This document shows positions 26,523 to 34,600 of a DNA stretch of 64,000 nucleotides, piece after piece. The translations under genes and the position numbers were made by a program. The stretch comes from Maioricimonas rarisocia. GTDB lineage: Bacteria; Planctomycetota; Planctomycetia; Planctomycetales; Planctomycetaceae. Position 1 is the stretch's first letter, and each line of letters starts with the position of its first letter. The notes beneath the pieces are model-generated. The model had not been told where the DNA came from. It worked only from the letters and a program-made list of their open reading frames with translations, and made no database searches. The stretch spans positions 3,210,853 through 3,274,852 of the forward strand of contig NZ_CP036275.1 of assembly GCF_007747795.1 (NCBI RefSeq), in the 5' to 3' direction.

Positions 26523-27435
26523 GGTTGCGCCCACAGCTCTTGGCTTCGTAGAGAAACGCGTCGGCGGCGGCGATGATTGCCTGGTCCGGGGCCAGTTCGT
26601 CCGGGCCGAGGGTCGTCGTGTCAGCCACGCCCAGGCTGATGGTGACCGTAATCGGGCCGTCGGTTGTCTCGAACGCTGATGCGGCAACCGTTTCGCGGCA
26701 CCGTTCGGCGACGATCGCGGCCTGGCTGGTGTTCATTTCCGGAATGAGCAGTGCGAACTCCTCGCCGCCGTAGCGGGCAAGAACAACGTGCGATTCGACG
26801 ACGTTGCGGACTCGTGCAACCAGTTCCTGCAGGATCTGATCTCCGGGCAGGTGGCCGTGCGTGTCGTTGATCGATTTGAAGTGGTCGACATCGAACAGGA
26901 CCAGTGACAGCGGTCGGTCCGTATTCAGGCTCCGTCGCGTTTCGCGTTTGAGGATGTCGACGAAGGCCCGTTTGTTGGTCGCTCCGGTCAGGCCGTCTTC
27001 GGTCATCATGCAGTAGACGGCGTCGTAGTACTGCGACTCGAGTTCGTCGCTGGAGAGGAGCTTGAAGATGTGTTTGCCGATGCGGATGCGGTCACCCGGT
27101 GCGATGACCTGCTCGGTGACAGGTCGGTCATTGACGAAGGTGCCGTTCGTGCTCCCCAGGTCGACCGCCACATAGTCGCCGTCGCGACGTTCAATCCGCA
27201 GGTGCTGACGGGAGACCGCGTCGTCGTCGACGGTGATGGCACACTGGGCACTGCGGCCGATCGTCAGCCCCAGTTCGGGCAGGTAGATCAGCCCCTTGTG
27301 GATGTCGACCGGATGGATCTGCAGCAGTTTTCCGGGGCCGCTCGTCCGCGGCGTCTCCATGGCCTCCTGCAGGGAGGCGGTTGTTTTCCACAGGGCTTCG
27401 GTCACAGCTCCAGTCCTTCCGTCAACGTGCGGCAT
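26509..27435 (-). CDS. FHA-GGDEF diguanylate cyclase
   Basis: A 308-residue protein. The FHA domain (about residues 35-115) has the phosphothreonine-binding pattern GRSAQCAI, SRQHLRI and GSTNGTFVN. The GGDEF domain (about 145-305) has an intact GGEEF active site in ARYGGEEFALLIPE plus FDVDHFKSIND. The usual RxxD inhibitory site upstream reads VESH, so product inhibition is probably lost. The N-terminal start is uncertain: ATG at 27435 is used, and a later METPRTS start is possible. It overlaps the downstream Ser/Thr kinase gene by 14 bases. The FHA domain may read phosphorylation by that kinase, linking it to cyclic-di-GMP; this is inference. Confidence 0.9.
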   Translation of the reverse strand: MPHVDGRTGAVTEALWKTTASLQEAMETPRTSGPGKLLQIHPVDIHKGLIYLPELGLTIGRSAQCAITVDDDAVSRQHLRIERRDGDYVAVDLGSTNGTFVNDRPVTEQVIAPGDRIRIGKHIFKLLSSDELESQYYDAVYCMMTEDGLTGATNKRAFVDILKRETRRSLNTDRPLSLVLFDVDHFKSINDTHGHLPGDQILQELVARVRNVVESHVVLARYGGEEFALLIPEMNTSQAAIVAERCRETVAASAFETTDGPITVTISLGVADTTTLGPDELAPDQAIIAAADAFLYEAKSCGRNRVCH

Positions 27436-27724
27436 CAATCGCGGCGCTTCTCCTTTCTTACCTTGCGTTGAAACAGAGCGGCGGGTTTGAGGTCCGCGGC
27501 GACGTGTTGCAGTTTGACTCGGGCCGCGTAATGAAGATGGCGGTTCTTCCGGCGATGCCGAATGCCGGGGATGGCGTGCGGGCGGAAGCTGGGAGTCGAA
27601 GCGGACAATCTTGGGGGCGGCGGCGATTCCTCTTTACGTCATCCCGCCTCGAAAAGCATACTGGCGACATCTCTGCGGCTCGGCAGGCCGCTCTCTGCCT
27701 CCCGCCTTTTCAGGAGTTACTGCA

Positions 27725-28213
27725 GTGCGCGCGCAAATCCGTCATTTCAGTCTGGTGGCCCTGTTGCTGCTCATTGGCGTGCCGGCGGTTGCTGAGGACG
27801 CGCAGTCGAAAGATGCTGAACGCACGAGCGGTCCCGCGTCAGAGCAGGAGGCGATCCAGGCTCTGCAGGGAAACTGGAGGCTGGTGGACGTGACGTTCGA
27901 CGGTGAGCCTTCAGACGGCACTTTGCCGGATCAATTGCTGACGGTCCGCGGTAGGAACGTCCACTTCCGCCACGGGGACGGCAGTGAGCACGAATCTCAG
28001 CGGATGTACTCGGTGAACCCGCACCGGGAACCGGCAGAGTTGACCATGTACGGTGACAATTTCCTGATCCAGGCGATCTACCGGATCGATGGCCACAGGC
28101 TGACCATTGCTTTCCACGGTCGATCCGAGCAGGCGCGTCCCGAGTCGTTTGAGGCGGACGGAACGAGTGAGGCCGGACCGCTGTGTACGTGGACCTATCG
28201 GCGGGTGGAGTAG
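27725..28213 (+). CDS. Secreted TIGR03067-family protein
   Basis: A 162-residue protein with a signal peptide (RHFSLVALLLLIGVPAVAED, cleavage likely after residue 23). The mature part matches the planctomycete TIGR03067 domain: it opens QALQGNWRLVDVTFDGEP, has a central YSVNPHREPAELTMYG and continues IYRIDGHRLTIAF. The function of this lipocalin-like small domain is unknown. The GTG start is supported by AGGAG eight bases upstream. It is the first of three plus-strand genes of uncertain role. Confidence 0.82.
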   Translation: MRAQIRHFSLVALLLLIGVPAVAEDAQSKDAERTSGPASEQEAIQALQGNWRLVDVTFDGEPSDGTLPDQLLTVRGRNVHFRHGDGSEHESQRMYSVNPHREPAELTMYGDNFLIQAIYRIDGHRLTIAFHGRSEQARPESFEADGTSEAGPLCTWTYRRVE

Positions 28214-28254
28214 GTTGGCCGATGGCACGCGGTTTTCAGAACGAGGCATCTTGA

Positions 28255-28638
28255 ATGAGCACCGTTTCCTATCCGCATCTCTCAATTGACGAGGACGGGG
28301 GCGCCCGCATCGGCCGGACCCGCTACACGGTGCTGCATCTGGCGACCGAGCATTACCATTTCGGGTGGTCGGCGGAGGAACTTCTGCGACAACACCCCGA
28401 TTTGCGCCCCGAGGAAGTCTACGCGGCGATGACGTATTTCTATGACCACCACGACAAAATGGTGGCCGAGATGAACGAGCAGGCGACCGCTGCGGAGGGA
28501 CTTCGAGGTTCAGGCCAACTCTCGAGGGACGAGTTGCTCCGTCGGCGCAGCGGAGCGGAACAGGTGGCGATCGACGTCAGATGGAACACGCGTCCTACGG
28601 CTTGCCTCTACCTCTTTGGGCGTGATCCTCAGTCATGA
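28255..28638 (+). CDS. DUF433 (VapB-type antitoxin-like) protein
   Basis: A 127-residue protein. The first 70 residues match DUF433, a small winged-helix-like family usually found as the antitoxin of a PIN-like DUF5615 toxin: they contain TRYTVLHLATEHY, SAEELLRQHPDLRPEEVYAAMTYF and a DHHDKM end. The tail after residue 75 is charged and is not conserved in the family as I know it. No DUF5615 gene follows; instead its stop overlaps the ATG of an unrelated secreted-protein gene (ATGA). It may be an orphan regulator or the remnant of a toxin-antitoxin pair. Confidence 0.75.
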   Translation: MSTVSYPHLSIDEDGGARIGRTRYTVLHLATEHYHFGWSAEELLRQHPDLRPEEVYAAMTYFYDHHDKMVAEMNEQATAAEGLRGSGQLSRDELLRRRSGAEQVAIDVRWNTRPTACLYLFGRDPQS

Positions 28639-29606
28639 AACGCTGGTTACTGCTTGTCTCAGCGCTGGTGGCGCTCAATGTGTTGATGATTGCTCACCTT
28701 GGTTCGGCGACAAATGAACCAGCCGCCTGGCGTCATCGGACAATCAATCAAGACACTCGCTCACCCGTGTTGCCGCAAGAGCAACGCATCCGCGAGTACA
28801 TCAAGCGTGTCGATCAGGAAGACCTCGAAGCGCTCGTTGATGGCTTGAACAGTCACGAGGACCTGGTTGCTCGAGTCTGGAGCCGGTCGAATGATCTCGC
28901 TCCCGAGATGGCCTTTCAGGCCTGCCTGGCGAACCGGCGCCTCGCGAAACTGTTCGCATTGATGCAACAGATGCCCCCGGCAGAAGCAGAAGGACTCGCG
29001 ATACGGCTCTTCGAGGCGAAGTTCGCAAAGCATGTCGAGGACCTGGCACGCATTGAATCTTTGCATCGCTCGGGGAAAACCTCACCCGTGCGGATCCCAG
29101 CGTTCGAGAATGCGGTCGCCCTGGCGGCGTCCGTTTTCCTGTCGGCACGGTTTTGCGACACAGAGGAATTCCTCAGACAGGTGGATGTCTGGGATGAGTT
29201 CGGACGGGACCTCATCGAACGCATCGAGAGTGACGAGACGCATCTGGCAATGATGCGAGGTGACGCCGAGATGTGGGGAGGCCCGCAGGACCTTTATCTC
29301 GTCAACCTGTATATGTCCGTTCTTCGCGAACGTTTCGGCATCACGCCGAAGCAGCTTGCTGCCGACAGGATCATTCCCGGGACACTCCAGTGGAAGACAC
29401 GTGAACTCGTCTCGTTTGATTCCGCTGTTGGCCCTTACGACTTTCCGCATCAATCAGGTGGCAGGACGATCGCGACCGAAGACGTGTTGATGCACTTTGA
29501 CGTTGTCGACTTCTGGGGTTTTCGCCCGAAGGAGTTCAAGAGGGACGTCGTAAGCAACCTGCGAGGAGCCATTGACGGCTGCCTGCACGAGGAAAGTGCG
29601 AAGTGA
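28635..29606 (+). CDS. Secreted or membrane-anchored protein of unknown function
   Basis: A 323-residue protein with an N-terminal hydrophobic segment (MKRWLLLVSALVALNVLMIAHL), giving a signal peptide or anchor. The rest is soluble and helical with many charged residues and no motif I recognise. It contains one cysteine before FCDTEEF and another in its C-terminal LHEESAK region. It overlaps the DUF433 gene by four bases, so translation is coupled. Codon use looks like its neighbours. No function is proposed. Confidence 0.7.
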   Translation: MKRWLLLVSALVALNVLMIAHLGSATNEPAAWRHRTINQDTRSPVLPQEQRIREYIKRVDQEDLEALVDGLNSHEDLVARVWSRSNDLAPEMAFQACLANRRLAKLFALMQQMPPAEAEGLAIRLFEAKFAKHVEDLARIESLHRSGKTSPVRIPAFENAVALAASVFLSARFCDTEEFLRQVDVWDEFGRDLIERIESDETHLAMMRGDAEMWGGPQDLYLVNLYMSVLRERFGITPKQLAADRIIPGTLQWKTRELVSFDSAVGPYDFPHQSGGRTIATEDVLMHFDVVDFWGFRPKEFKRDVVSNLRGAIDGCLHEESAK

Positions 29607-29848
29607 GGCGGCAGGCGTCCCCGCTCGCGCGATGACAGTGGATGCCGCGGCTCGGTGGCTGTGGTTTTCTTCCTTCGAGGCGTTGCGGCGCGATGGCCAC
29701 CCGCGCCCCGTTGCCTGCCGCTCGAAATGCCGGGACCGGTCCCGTCCTGCTTTCTTCCGCGAGTCCCACTGCCTTGCTTCTCGCGCCTGCTCCCGTGGCT
29801 TCGCTCGCGTGACTCGCTCCAGCCACGGCCACCCGGCCGCGCTCGCGA

Positions 29849-30000
29849 GTGCGGGCATTGCTCGAGCACGGCTCACAGAGCCGTGGCACGCAGGTTGATC
29901 AGCTCTGCGCGTCTCCCCCGAAAACAGACCCTGTTGCCGCGTCAGACGGTTCCGGGAGTTCCACTCGATTCGCTCGTTCCAGTCCCGGCCACGCATCACT
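29849..30000. repeat. Tandem intergenic repeat, unit 1
   Basis: Starts GCGGGCATT (29851) and contains the 19-base palindrome, then GCGTCAGACGGTTCCGGG and a TCGTTCC-CCCGGCCAC end. The same order recurs in unit 2 with the first motif exactly 250 bases on. Sequence between the shared blocks differs by substitutions and a small insertion. Confidence 0.7.
29867..29885. repeat. Palindromic repeat CACGGCTC-ACA-GAGCCGTG, copy 3
   Basis: Identical to the 19-mers at 4455 and 4643. Here it is followed by GCACGCAG. Confidence 0.85.
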
Positions 30001-30008
30001 GCGGGTGC

Positions 30009-30032
30009 CACTGGCGGCTTGCTCCGCCAGTG
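30009..30032. repeat. Second intergenic hairpin CACTGGCGG...CCGCCAGTG
   Basis: Perfect 9-base arms (30009-30017 and 30024-30032) around the loop CTTGCT. It sits between the two tandem units and is a different sequence family from the CACGGCTC palindrome. No T-run follows. Confidence 0.75.
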
Positions 30033-30098
30033 CGAACGTCATTCACGCGCATGCTCGCCTTGAACAGGCGGGCCACGGGTGCCCGGCGCCGCCAGAGA

Positions 30099-30275
30099 CT
30101 GCGGGCATTCCCCTCACACGGCTCACAGAGCCGTGGCACGCAGAGCGATGGCACGCAGGTTTGTCAGCTTTCCGTGTCTGCACGCCTTCTGAAAAACAGA
30201 CGCTCTCGCCGCGTCAGACGGTTCCGGGGGCTCCACTCGCTTTGCTCGTTCCGACCCCGGCCACCCGTCCGAACA
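30099..30275. repeat. Tandem intergenic repeat, unit 2
   Basis: Second copy of the unit at 29849-30000: GCGGGCATT, the 19-base palindrome, GCGTCAGACGGTTCCGGG and a final CCCCGGCCAC. A short GATGGCACGCAG insertion follows the palindrome. Confidence 0.7.
30117..30135. repeat. Palindromic repeat CACGGCTC-ACA-GAGCCGTG, copy 4
   Basis: Identical 19-mer, followed by GCACGCAG as in copy 3. Confidence 0.85.
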
Positions 30276-30358
30276 CCGCCGTTTCTGAACGAAATGCGAA
30301 TTTCGGCACGTTTGTTCAGAAAAAACCGCGTGTTTGGACGAATCGGGTCCGATGAGTC

Positions 30359-30386
30359 TTGACGGCGAAGTCGGAACCCCTACTAT
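30359..30386 (+). promoter_or_regulatory. Predicted sigma-70-type promoter
   Basis: TTGACG (30359-30364) and TACTAT (30381-30386) are separated by 16 bases. It would start transcription about 50 bases before the small gene at 30440. Confidence 0.45.
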
Positions 30387-30439
30387 TCCGCCGCTTTACT
30401 GGATCTTTTACTTTTTGACACAGCGAGTCTGAGTTGATC

Positions 30440-30829
30440 ATGAAGACGATCATCGCGACGGCACTGCGCAAGCTCCGGGCGGGTGGCCCGCAGCGCCCCC
30501 TCGAAATTGGTTGCGGCGAATTTCTCGCCCTGGTTGGATTCGATGCCGATGCGCTCGATCCGGTCCGGGCCGAAGAACTGGCCGCCGAATACACGCACCA
30601 GCCCGCGGTTCATCAGGCACTGGTCGTGCTGAGCGAATCGGGCAACGGCGGGATCGTCCAGCTCGGCTGTGGCGACGTGCTCAACGCACTGGGCAGCGAC
30701 GCGGATGAGCTCTACAAGACGCTCAAGCCGATGCCGGCCAGCCGCGTCCGCGACGAACTCGACACGTTCGTCAGCCGCGTCGAAGCCGCCTACACGCCGG
30801 CGACCCGGGCTCTGCTCGCTGCCGAGTAG
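30440..30829 (+). CDS. Small protein with an internal duplicated GCG/DAD motif
   Basis: A 129-residue soluble protein I do not recognise. It contains two copies of a motif of the form LGCGxxLxxLGxDADxL, at about residues 23-39 (IGCGEFLALVGFDADAL) and 75-91 (LGCGDVLNALGSDADEL), 52 residues apart. Each copy has one Cys and two Asp, so a dimer-like internal duplication with metal or redox ligands is possible. The C-terminus is helical. The ATG at 30440 is preceded only by a weak GCGAG, but a good promoter lies 50 bases upstream. It stands alone between a repeat region and the DUF1501 gene. Confidence 0.72.
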   Translation: MKTIIATALRKLRAGGPQRPLEIGCGEFLALVGFDADALDPVRAEELAAEYTHQPAVHQALVVLSESGNGGIVQLGCGDVLNALGSDADELYKTLKPMPASRVRDELDTFVSRVEAAYTPATRALLAAE

Positions 30830-31103
30830 TCTCCTGCTCAGCTCCTGCCACGGCGACGATTCGTGGCGGAGTCGCTGATGCTCGCTGCGTCCGCTCTGAC
30901 GCAGTCGGAAAGATCCAGTGCCAACGGGGCGGACGGTCTGTTCCGCCCCCGGCCGGGGTCGCTTCCGCACATCGTTCGCAAACATTGCGGAAACGGTGCA
31001 GGTTCGCTGCTGCGCGGTCCGCTCCGGTGGACATCGCCGATGTGATCGCTGAAGATGGACGGAAACCCTTTCTTCGTGCTGTGGCACAAAAAAGGAGTCC
31101 GTC

Positions 31104-32540
31104 TTGTCTGCCAGCGATCCGTACAGTGCTTCACGACGCAACTTCCTGCTTCAGGCGGGAGGCGGCTTTGGCGCAGTTGCCTGCGCCGCAATGCTTGCCG
31201 GCGAGACGAACCGCACGCTTCATGCGGGCAGCGTCGACGCTGCGCCGGCAATGGCAGCGCGTCCCCCTCACTTTGCCGCACGCGCGAAACGGGTGATCTA
31301 CCTGTTCATGCATGGCGGCCCGAGCCATGTCGATCTGTTCGACCCCAAGCCGGACCTGTCGCAATATGCCGGGCAACCGCTGCCGACCAGTTTCGGCCAG
31401 GTGATGACCCGCCGCAAAGTGGCCTCCAATCCGCTGCTGCCGCCGGTCCGCCCGTTTCGCCCGCGGGGGGAGTCCGGCATCGAAATCAGCGATTTCCTCC
31501 CCCAGCTGTCCAGTTGCGCAGACGAACTATGTGTGCTGCGGGGCTGTCACGGCGACAGCGTCAATCATCCGCAGTCGGTCTATCAGATGAACACCGGCAC
31601 GGTGCTGATGGGCAAGCCGAGCCTGGGGAGCTGGGTCAGTTACGGTCTGGGGACCGAGAACCGCAACCTGCCCGCCTTCGTGGTGATGCCCGATCCGGGC
31701 GGCGGCGTCAAAGGTGGGCCGCCTGCCTGGGGAAACGGTTTCCTGCCGGCCACCTATCAGGGAACAACGGTCCGGCCGGGGGAGAGCCCGATCCTGCATC
31801 TCCATCCTCCCGAGGGACTCACCGGCCAGCGGCAACGGCGTATCCTCGACTTCGCGTCCGAGCGGAATCGGGAGCATCTGGCCGCCCGCGGCTTCGACTC
31901 CGAACTGTCGGCCCGAATCGATGCCTACGAGCTGGCGTTCCGGATGCAATCGGCGGCTCCGGAGCTGGTCGACCTGAGTGGCGAAACGCAGGACACGCTG
32001 GACCTGTACGGCATCGGGGAGACGGCGACGAACGAGTTTGGAACGCGGTGCTTGCTGGCCCGGAGAATGATCGAGCGGGGCGTCCGCTTCGTGCAGCTCT
32101 ATTCGGGCGATACGGTCGGCTGGGATGCCCACAAGGATGTCGCTCAGAACCACGGTCGCTACTGCCGGGCCACCGATCGACCGGTGGCCGGGCTGCTGAA
32201 GGATCTGCGACGCCGGGGCCTGCTGGATGAGACGCTCGTCATCTGGGGGGGCGAGTTCGGCCGGATGCCGATGAGCGAACAGGGCAAGGGACGGGATCAC
32301 AATCCCTGGGGCTACTCAGTCTGGATGGCAGGCGGCGGCGTGAAGGGGGGCATGACGTACGGCAGTACCGACGCGGTCGGGCTGCGGGCCGCCGAGAACA
32401 AGGTCCATGTCCACGACCTGCACGCAACGATCCTGCATCTGCTCGGGCTGGATCACGAGGCCCTCACGTACTTCCATAACGGACGGGACGAGCGCCTGAC
32501 CGACGTGGCCGGCCGCGTAGTGACCGAGGTTCTTGCGTGA
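31104..32540 (+). CDS. Tat-exported DUF1501 (sulfatase-fold) protein
   Basis: A 478-residue DUF1501 protein typical of planctomycetes. The N-terminus has a twin-arginine signal (SRRNFLLQAGGGFGAVACAA). The body shows HGGPSHVDLFDPKP, GGEFGRMP and HNPWGYSVWMAGGGVKGG, the family's alkaline-phosphatase/sulfatase-like metal-site regions. The TTG start is well placed, six bases after AAAGGAG. It should act outside the cytoplasm with the DUF1549/DUF1553 protein encoded 55 bases downstream; the reaction is not established. The usual order in planctomycetes is often the reverse. Confidence 0.92.
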   Translation: MSASDPYSASRRNFLLQAGGGFGAVACAAMLAGETNRTLHAGSVDAAPAMAARPPHFAARAKRVIYLFMHGGPSHVDLFDPKPDLSQYAGQPLPTSFGQVMTRRKVASNPLLPPVRPFRPRGESGIEISDFLPQLSSCADELCVLRGCHGDSVNHPQSVYQMNTGTVLMGKPSLGSWVSYGLGTENRNLPAFVVMPDPGGGVKGGPPAWGNGFLPATYQGTTVRPGESPILHLHPPEGLTGQRQRRILDFASERNREHLAARGFDSELSARIDAYELAFRMQSAAPELVDLSGETQDTLDLYGIGETATNEFGTRCLLARRMIERGVRFVQLYSGDTVGWDAHKDVAQNHGRYCRATDRPVAGLLKDLRRRGLLDETLVIWGGEFGRMPMSEQGKGRDHNPWGYSVWMAGGGVKGGMTYGSTDAVGLRAAENKVHVHDLHATILHLLGLDHEALTYFHNGRDERLTDVAGRVVTEVLA

Positions 32541-32595
32541 GGCGATTCCGCGAGACGTGACTCTGCTTCGTTGAACACATTCAGGAAAGCACGCC

Positions 32596-34494
32596 ATGGG
32601 GAGGCGCGGGCAACAGATGCTGCGATTCACGTTGGGGGCCCTGCTCTGCCTGTCGATGTGGGGAGTCGCTCTGGCGACCGATGCGGCGGGAGAACTGCCG
32701 ATTACTGAAGCGGACCGTGATTACTGGGCGTTCCGACCGATCGAGAGGCCGCCGGTCCCCGCTGTGATTAACCCCGGCTGGTGCCGAACCCCGATCGACT
32801 TCTTCGTGCTGGCCGGCTTGCAGGAGGAGGAGCTCGAACCGGTTGGACCTGCCAAACGGGAAGCATTGTTGCGGCGGGTGACGTTCGATCTGACGGGGCT
32901 GCCACCGACGCCGGCCGAACAGGCGGCGTTTCTGGCCGATGAAAGTCACACGGCTTACGAGACCGTGGTGGAGCGGCTGCTGGCGAGTCCCGCCTACGGA
33001 GAGCGGTGGGCGCAGCACTGGCTCGATCTGGTTCGCTTCGCAGAGACGGACGGCTTCGAGCACGACAAAGTCCGGCCGCAGGCGTGGCGGTATCGGGACT
33101 GGGTGATCGCCGCCCTGAATGCCGACATGTCGTACGACGAGTTCATTGCCCGGCAGCTGGCGGGAGATCTGCTGGCTCCTGACGATGCCGACGCACAGAT
33201 CGCCACCGGGTTTCTGCTGTGCGGTCCGGACATGCCGGACATCAATCTGCGGGAGGAACGGCGACACAACTTCCTCAACGACATGACGGCCAATGTGGGA
33301 GAAGTGCTGCTCGGCCTGCAGTTCGGATGTGCCCGCTGTCACGACCACAAGGCGGACCCGATCTCGCAGCTGGACTTCTACAGGTTGCGGGCGTTCTTCG
33401 AGCCGATCGACCTGTTTGCCGATCATCCGCTGCCGGGCGTGGTGAAGGACGGAGAAGCGGTCCGGGCTCGCGTCGTACGGAACGGCAAGGGGGAGTCGAA
33501 CAGCTTCCTGTGGATCCGGGGAGACTTCCGCCGCCGGGGCCCGCGCGTGCAGCCGGCCTATCCGCGTGTCGTCAACGAAGAAGGCGACGAGGTCGAACCT
33601 GGCTCCGATGTGACGGACCGTCGGCTGGCGCTGGTGGAGTGGCTGACCGATCCGTCGAATCCGCTCACAGCCCGGGTGATCGTCAACCGTGTCTGGCAGC
33701 ATCACTTCGGAACCGGACTCTCGCCGACGCCCAGCGACTTCGGGCTGATGGGAATTGGTCCGTCGCATCCGGAGCTGCTGGACTGGCTGTCCGCCGACTT
33801 GGTCGCAAGCGGCTGGAGTCTGAAGCGCCTCCACCGGCAGATCGTGATGTCCTCGACCTACCGGCTGGCGAGCCGACCGGACACCGACACCGATCGCGCG
33901 AGGTGGAACCGTCTGGTCGAGTCCGATTCCGCGAACGACCTGCTGGGGCGCGGTCCACGACGGCGCCTGGAAGCCGAAGCGATTCGGGACGCGATGCTGG
34001 CGGTCTCCAGCACGCTGAATGACAAACGGGGTGGTCCGGGCGTTCGTCCGCCCTTGCCGCCGGAGGTCGTGGTCACGCTGCTGAAGAACCAGTGGCCGGT
34101 CACGAAGGACGAAGCGGAACATAACCGGCGGAGCATCTATCTGTTCGTTCGCCGCAACCTGCGGTTCCCCTTCCTCGAAGTCTTCGACAAGCCGGACACG
34201 AACCTGAGCTGCGCACAGCGGAGCGAGACGACAATCGCGCCGCAGGCGCTGCACCTGCTGAACTCCGACTTCTCACTCGAGTGTGCACGGCATCTTGCGG
34301 CACGGCTGGTGGAAACGGACGGGACCGATCACGAGCGGATTGAACAGTGCTATGCGCTGGTGCTCGGCCGCATACCCGGGCCCGCGGAACTCGCTGCAGC
34401 CGAAGCGTTCCTGGGGCAGCAGCCGGGCCGCGATGACTGGACGGATTTCTGCCTGGCGATGTTCAACCTGAACGAGTTCGTCTACCTCGACTGA
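32596..34494 (+). CDS. DUF1549/DUF1553 secreted protein (planctomycete cytochrome-type family)
   Basis: A 632-residue protein with a signal peptide (LRFTLGALLCLSMWGVALA). DUF1549 (about residues 55-260) has FDLTGLPPTPAE, WAQHWLDLVRFAETDGFE and a CARCHDHK motif, with Cys245, Cys248 and His249 as a heme-type CxxCH. DUF1553 (about 330-600) has TARVIVNRVWQHHFG and SSTYRLAS. The separate N-terminal c-type cytochrome domain present in many relatives is absent, which explains the shorter length. AGGAAAG lies before the ATG. It pairs with the upstream DUF1501 gene and probably acts at the cell surface, perhaps in polysaccharide or sulfate-ester breakdown. Confidence 0.9.
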   Translation: MGRRGQQMLRFTLGALLCLSMWGVALATDAAGELPITEADRDYWAFRPIERPPVPAVINPGWCRTPIDFFVLAGLQEEELEPVGPAKREALLRRVTFDLTGLPPTPAEQAAFLADESHTAYETVVERLLASPAYGERWAQHWLDLVRFAETDGFEHDKVRPQAWRYRDWVIAALNADMSYDEFIARQLAGDLLAPDDADAQIATGFLLCGPDMPDINLREERRHNFLNDMTANVGEVLLGLQFGCARCHDHKADPISQLDFYRLRAFFEPIDLFADHPLPGVVKDGEAVRARVVRNGKGESNSFLWIRGDFRRRGPRVQPAYPRVVNEEGDEVEPGSDVTDRRLALVEWLTDPSNPLTARVIVNRVWQHHFGTGLSPTPSDFGLMGIGPSHPELLDWLSADLVASGWSLKRLHRQIVMSSTYRLASRPDTDTDRARWNRLVESDSANDLLGRGPRRRLEAEAIRDAMLAVSSTLNDKRGGPGVRPPLPPEVVVTLLKNQWPVTKDEAEHNRRSIYLFVRRNLRFPFLEVFDKPDTNLSCAQRSETTIAPQALHLLNSDFSLECARHLAARLVETDGTDHERIEQCYALVLGRIPGPAELAAAEAFLGQQPGRDDWTDFCLAMFNLNEFVYLD

Positions 34495-34537
34495 CGTGCA
34501 CGGGCGCGATGACGACGGGCGTTTCGCGCAGCAGAAA

Positions 34538-34560
34538 ACCCCGGTCGACGTGACCGGGGT
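34538..34560 (-). terminator. Hairpin terminator between convergent genes
   Basis: ACCCCGGTC (34538-34546) and GACCGGGGT (34552-34560) form a perfect 9-base stem with a GACGT loop. On the minus strand the stem is followed by TTTTC, which makes it a good terminator for the baeRF3 gene; on the plus strand no T-run follows. Confidence 0.65.
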
Positions 34561-34600
34561 GGAGCTTCGTCAATCAGATTGAGTGCGTACCCGGCCGCAC

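Larger units (their letters stand above)
29607..30439. other. 830-base gene-free stretch rich in palindromic repeats
   Basis: No supported gene lies here. An open frame on each strand crosses it, but the peptides are Arg/Pro/Ser-rich, unlike the proteins around it. The DNA holds two copies of the 19-base palindrome also found near 4.5 kb, a tandem duplicated segment and a second hairpin. It ends with the promoter of the gene at 30440. Confidence 0.7.

Noticed and set aside
26523-26687. Longer N-terminus for the Ser/Thr kinase
   Set aside because: It would overlap the FHA-GGDEF coding region by more than 150 bases; the GTG at 26522 gives a normal overlap.
29655-30362. 235-codon open frame across the repeat region
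   Set aside because: Very Arg/Pro-rich, contains the palindromic repeats, and has no start signal or recognisable domain.
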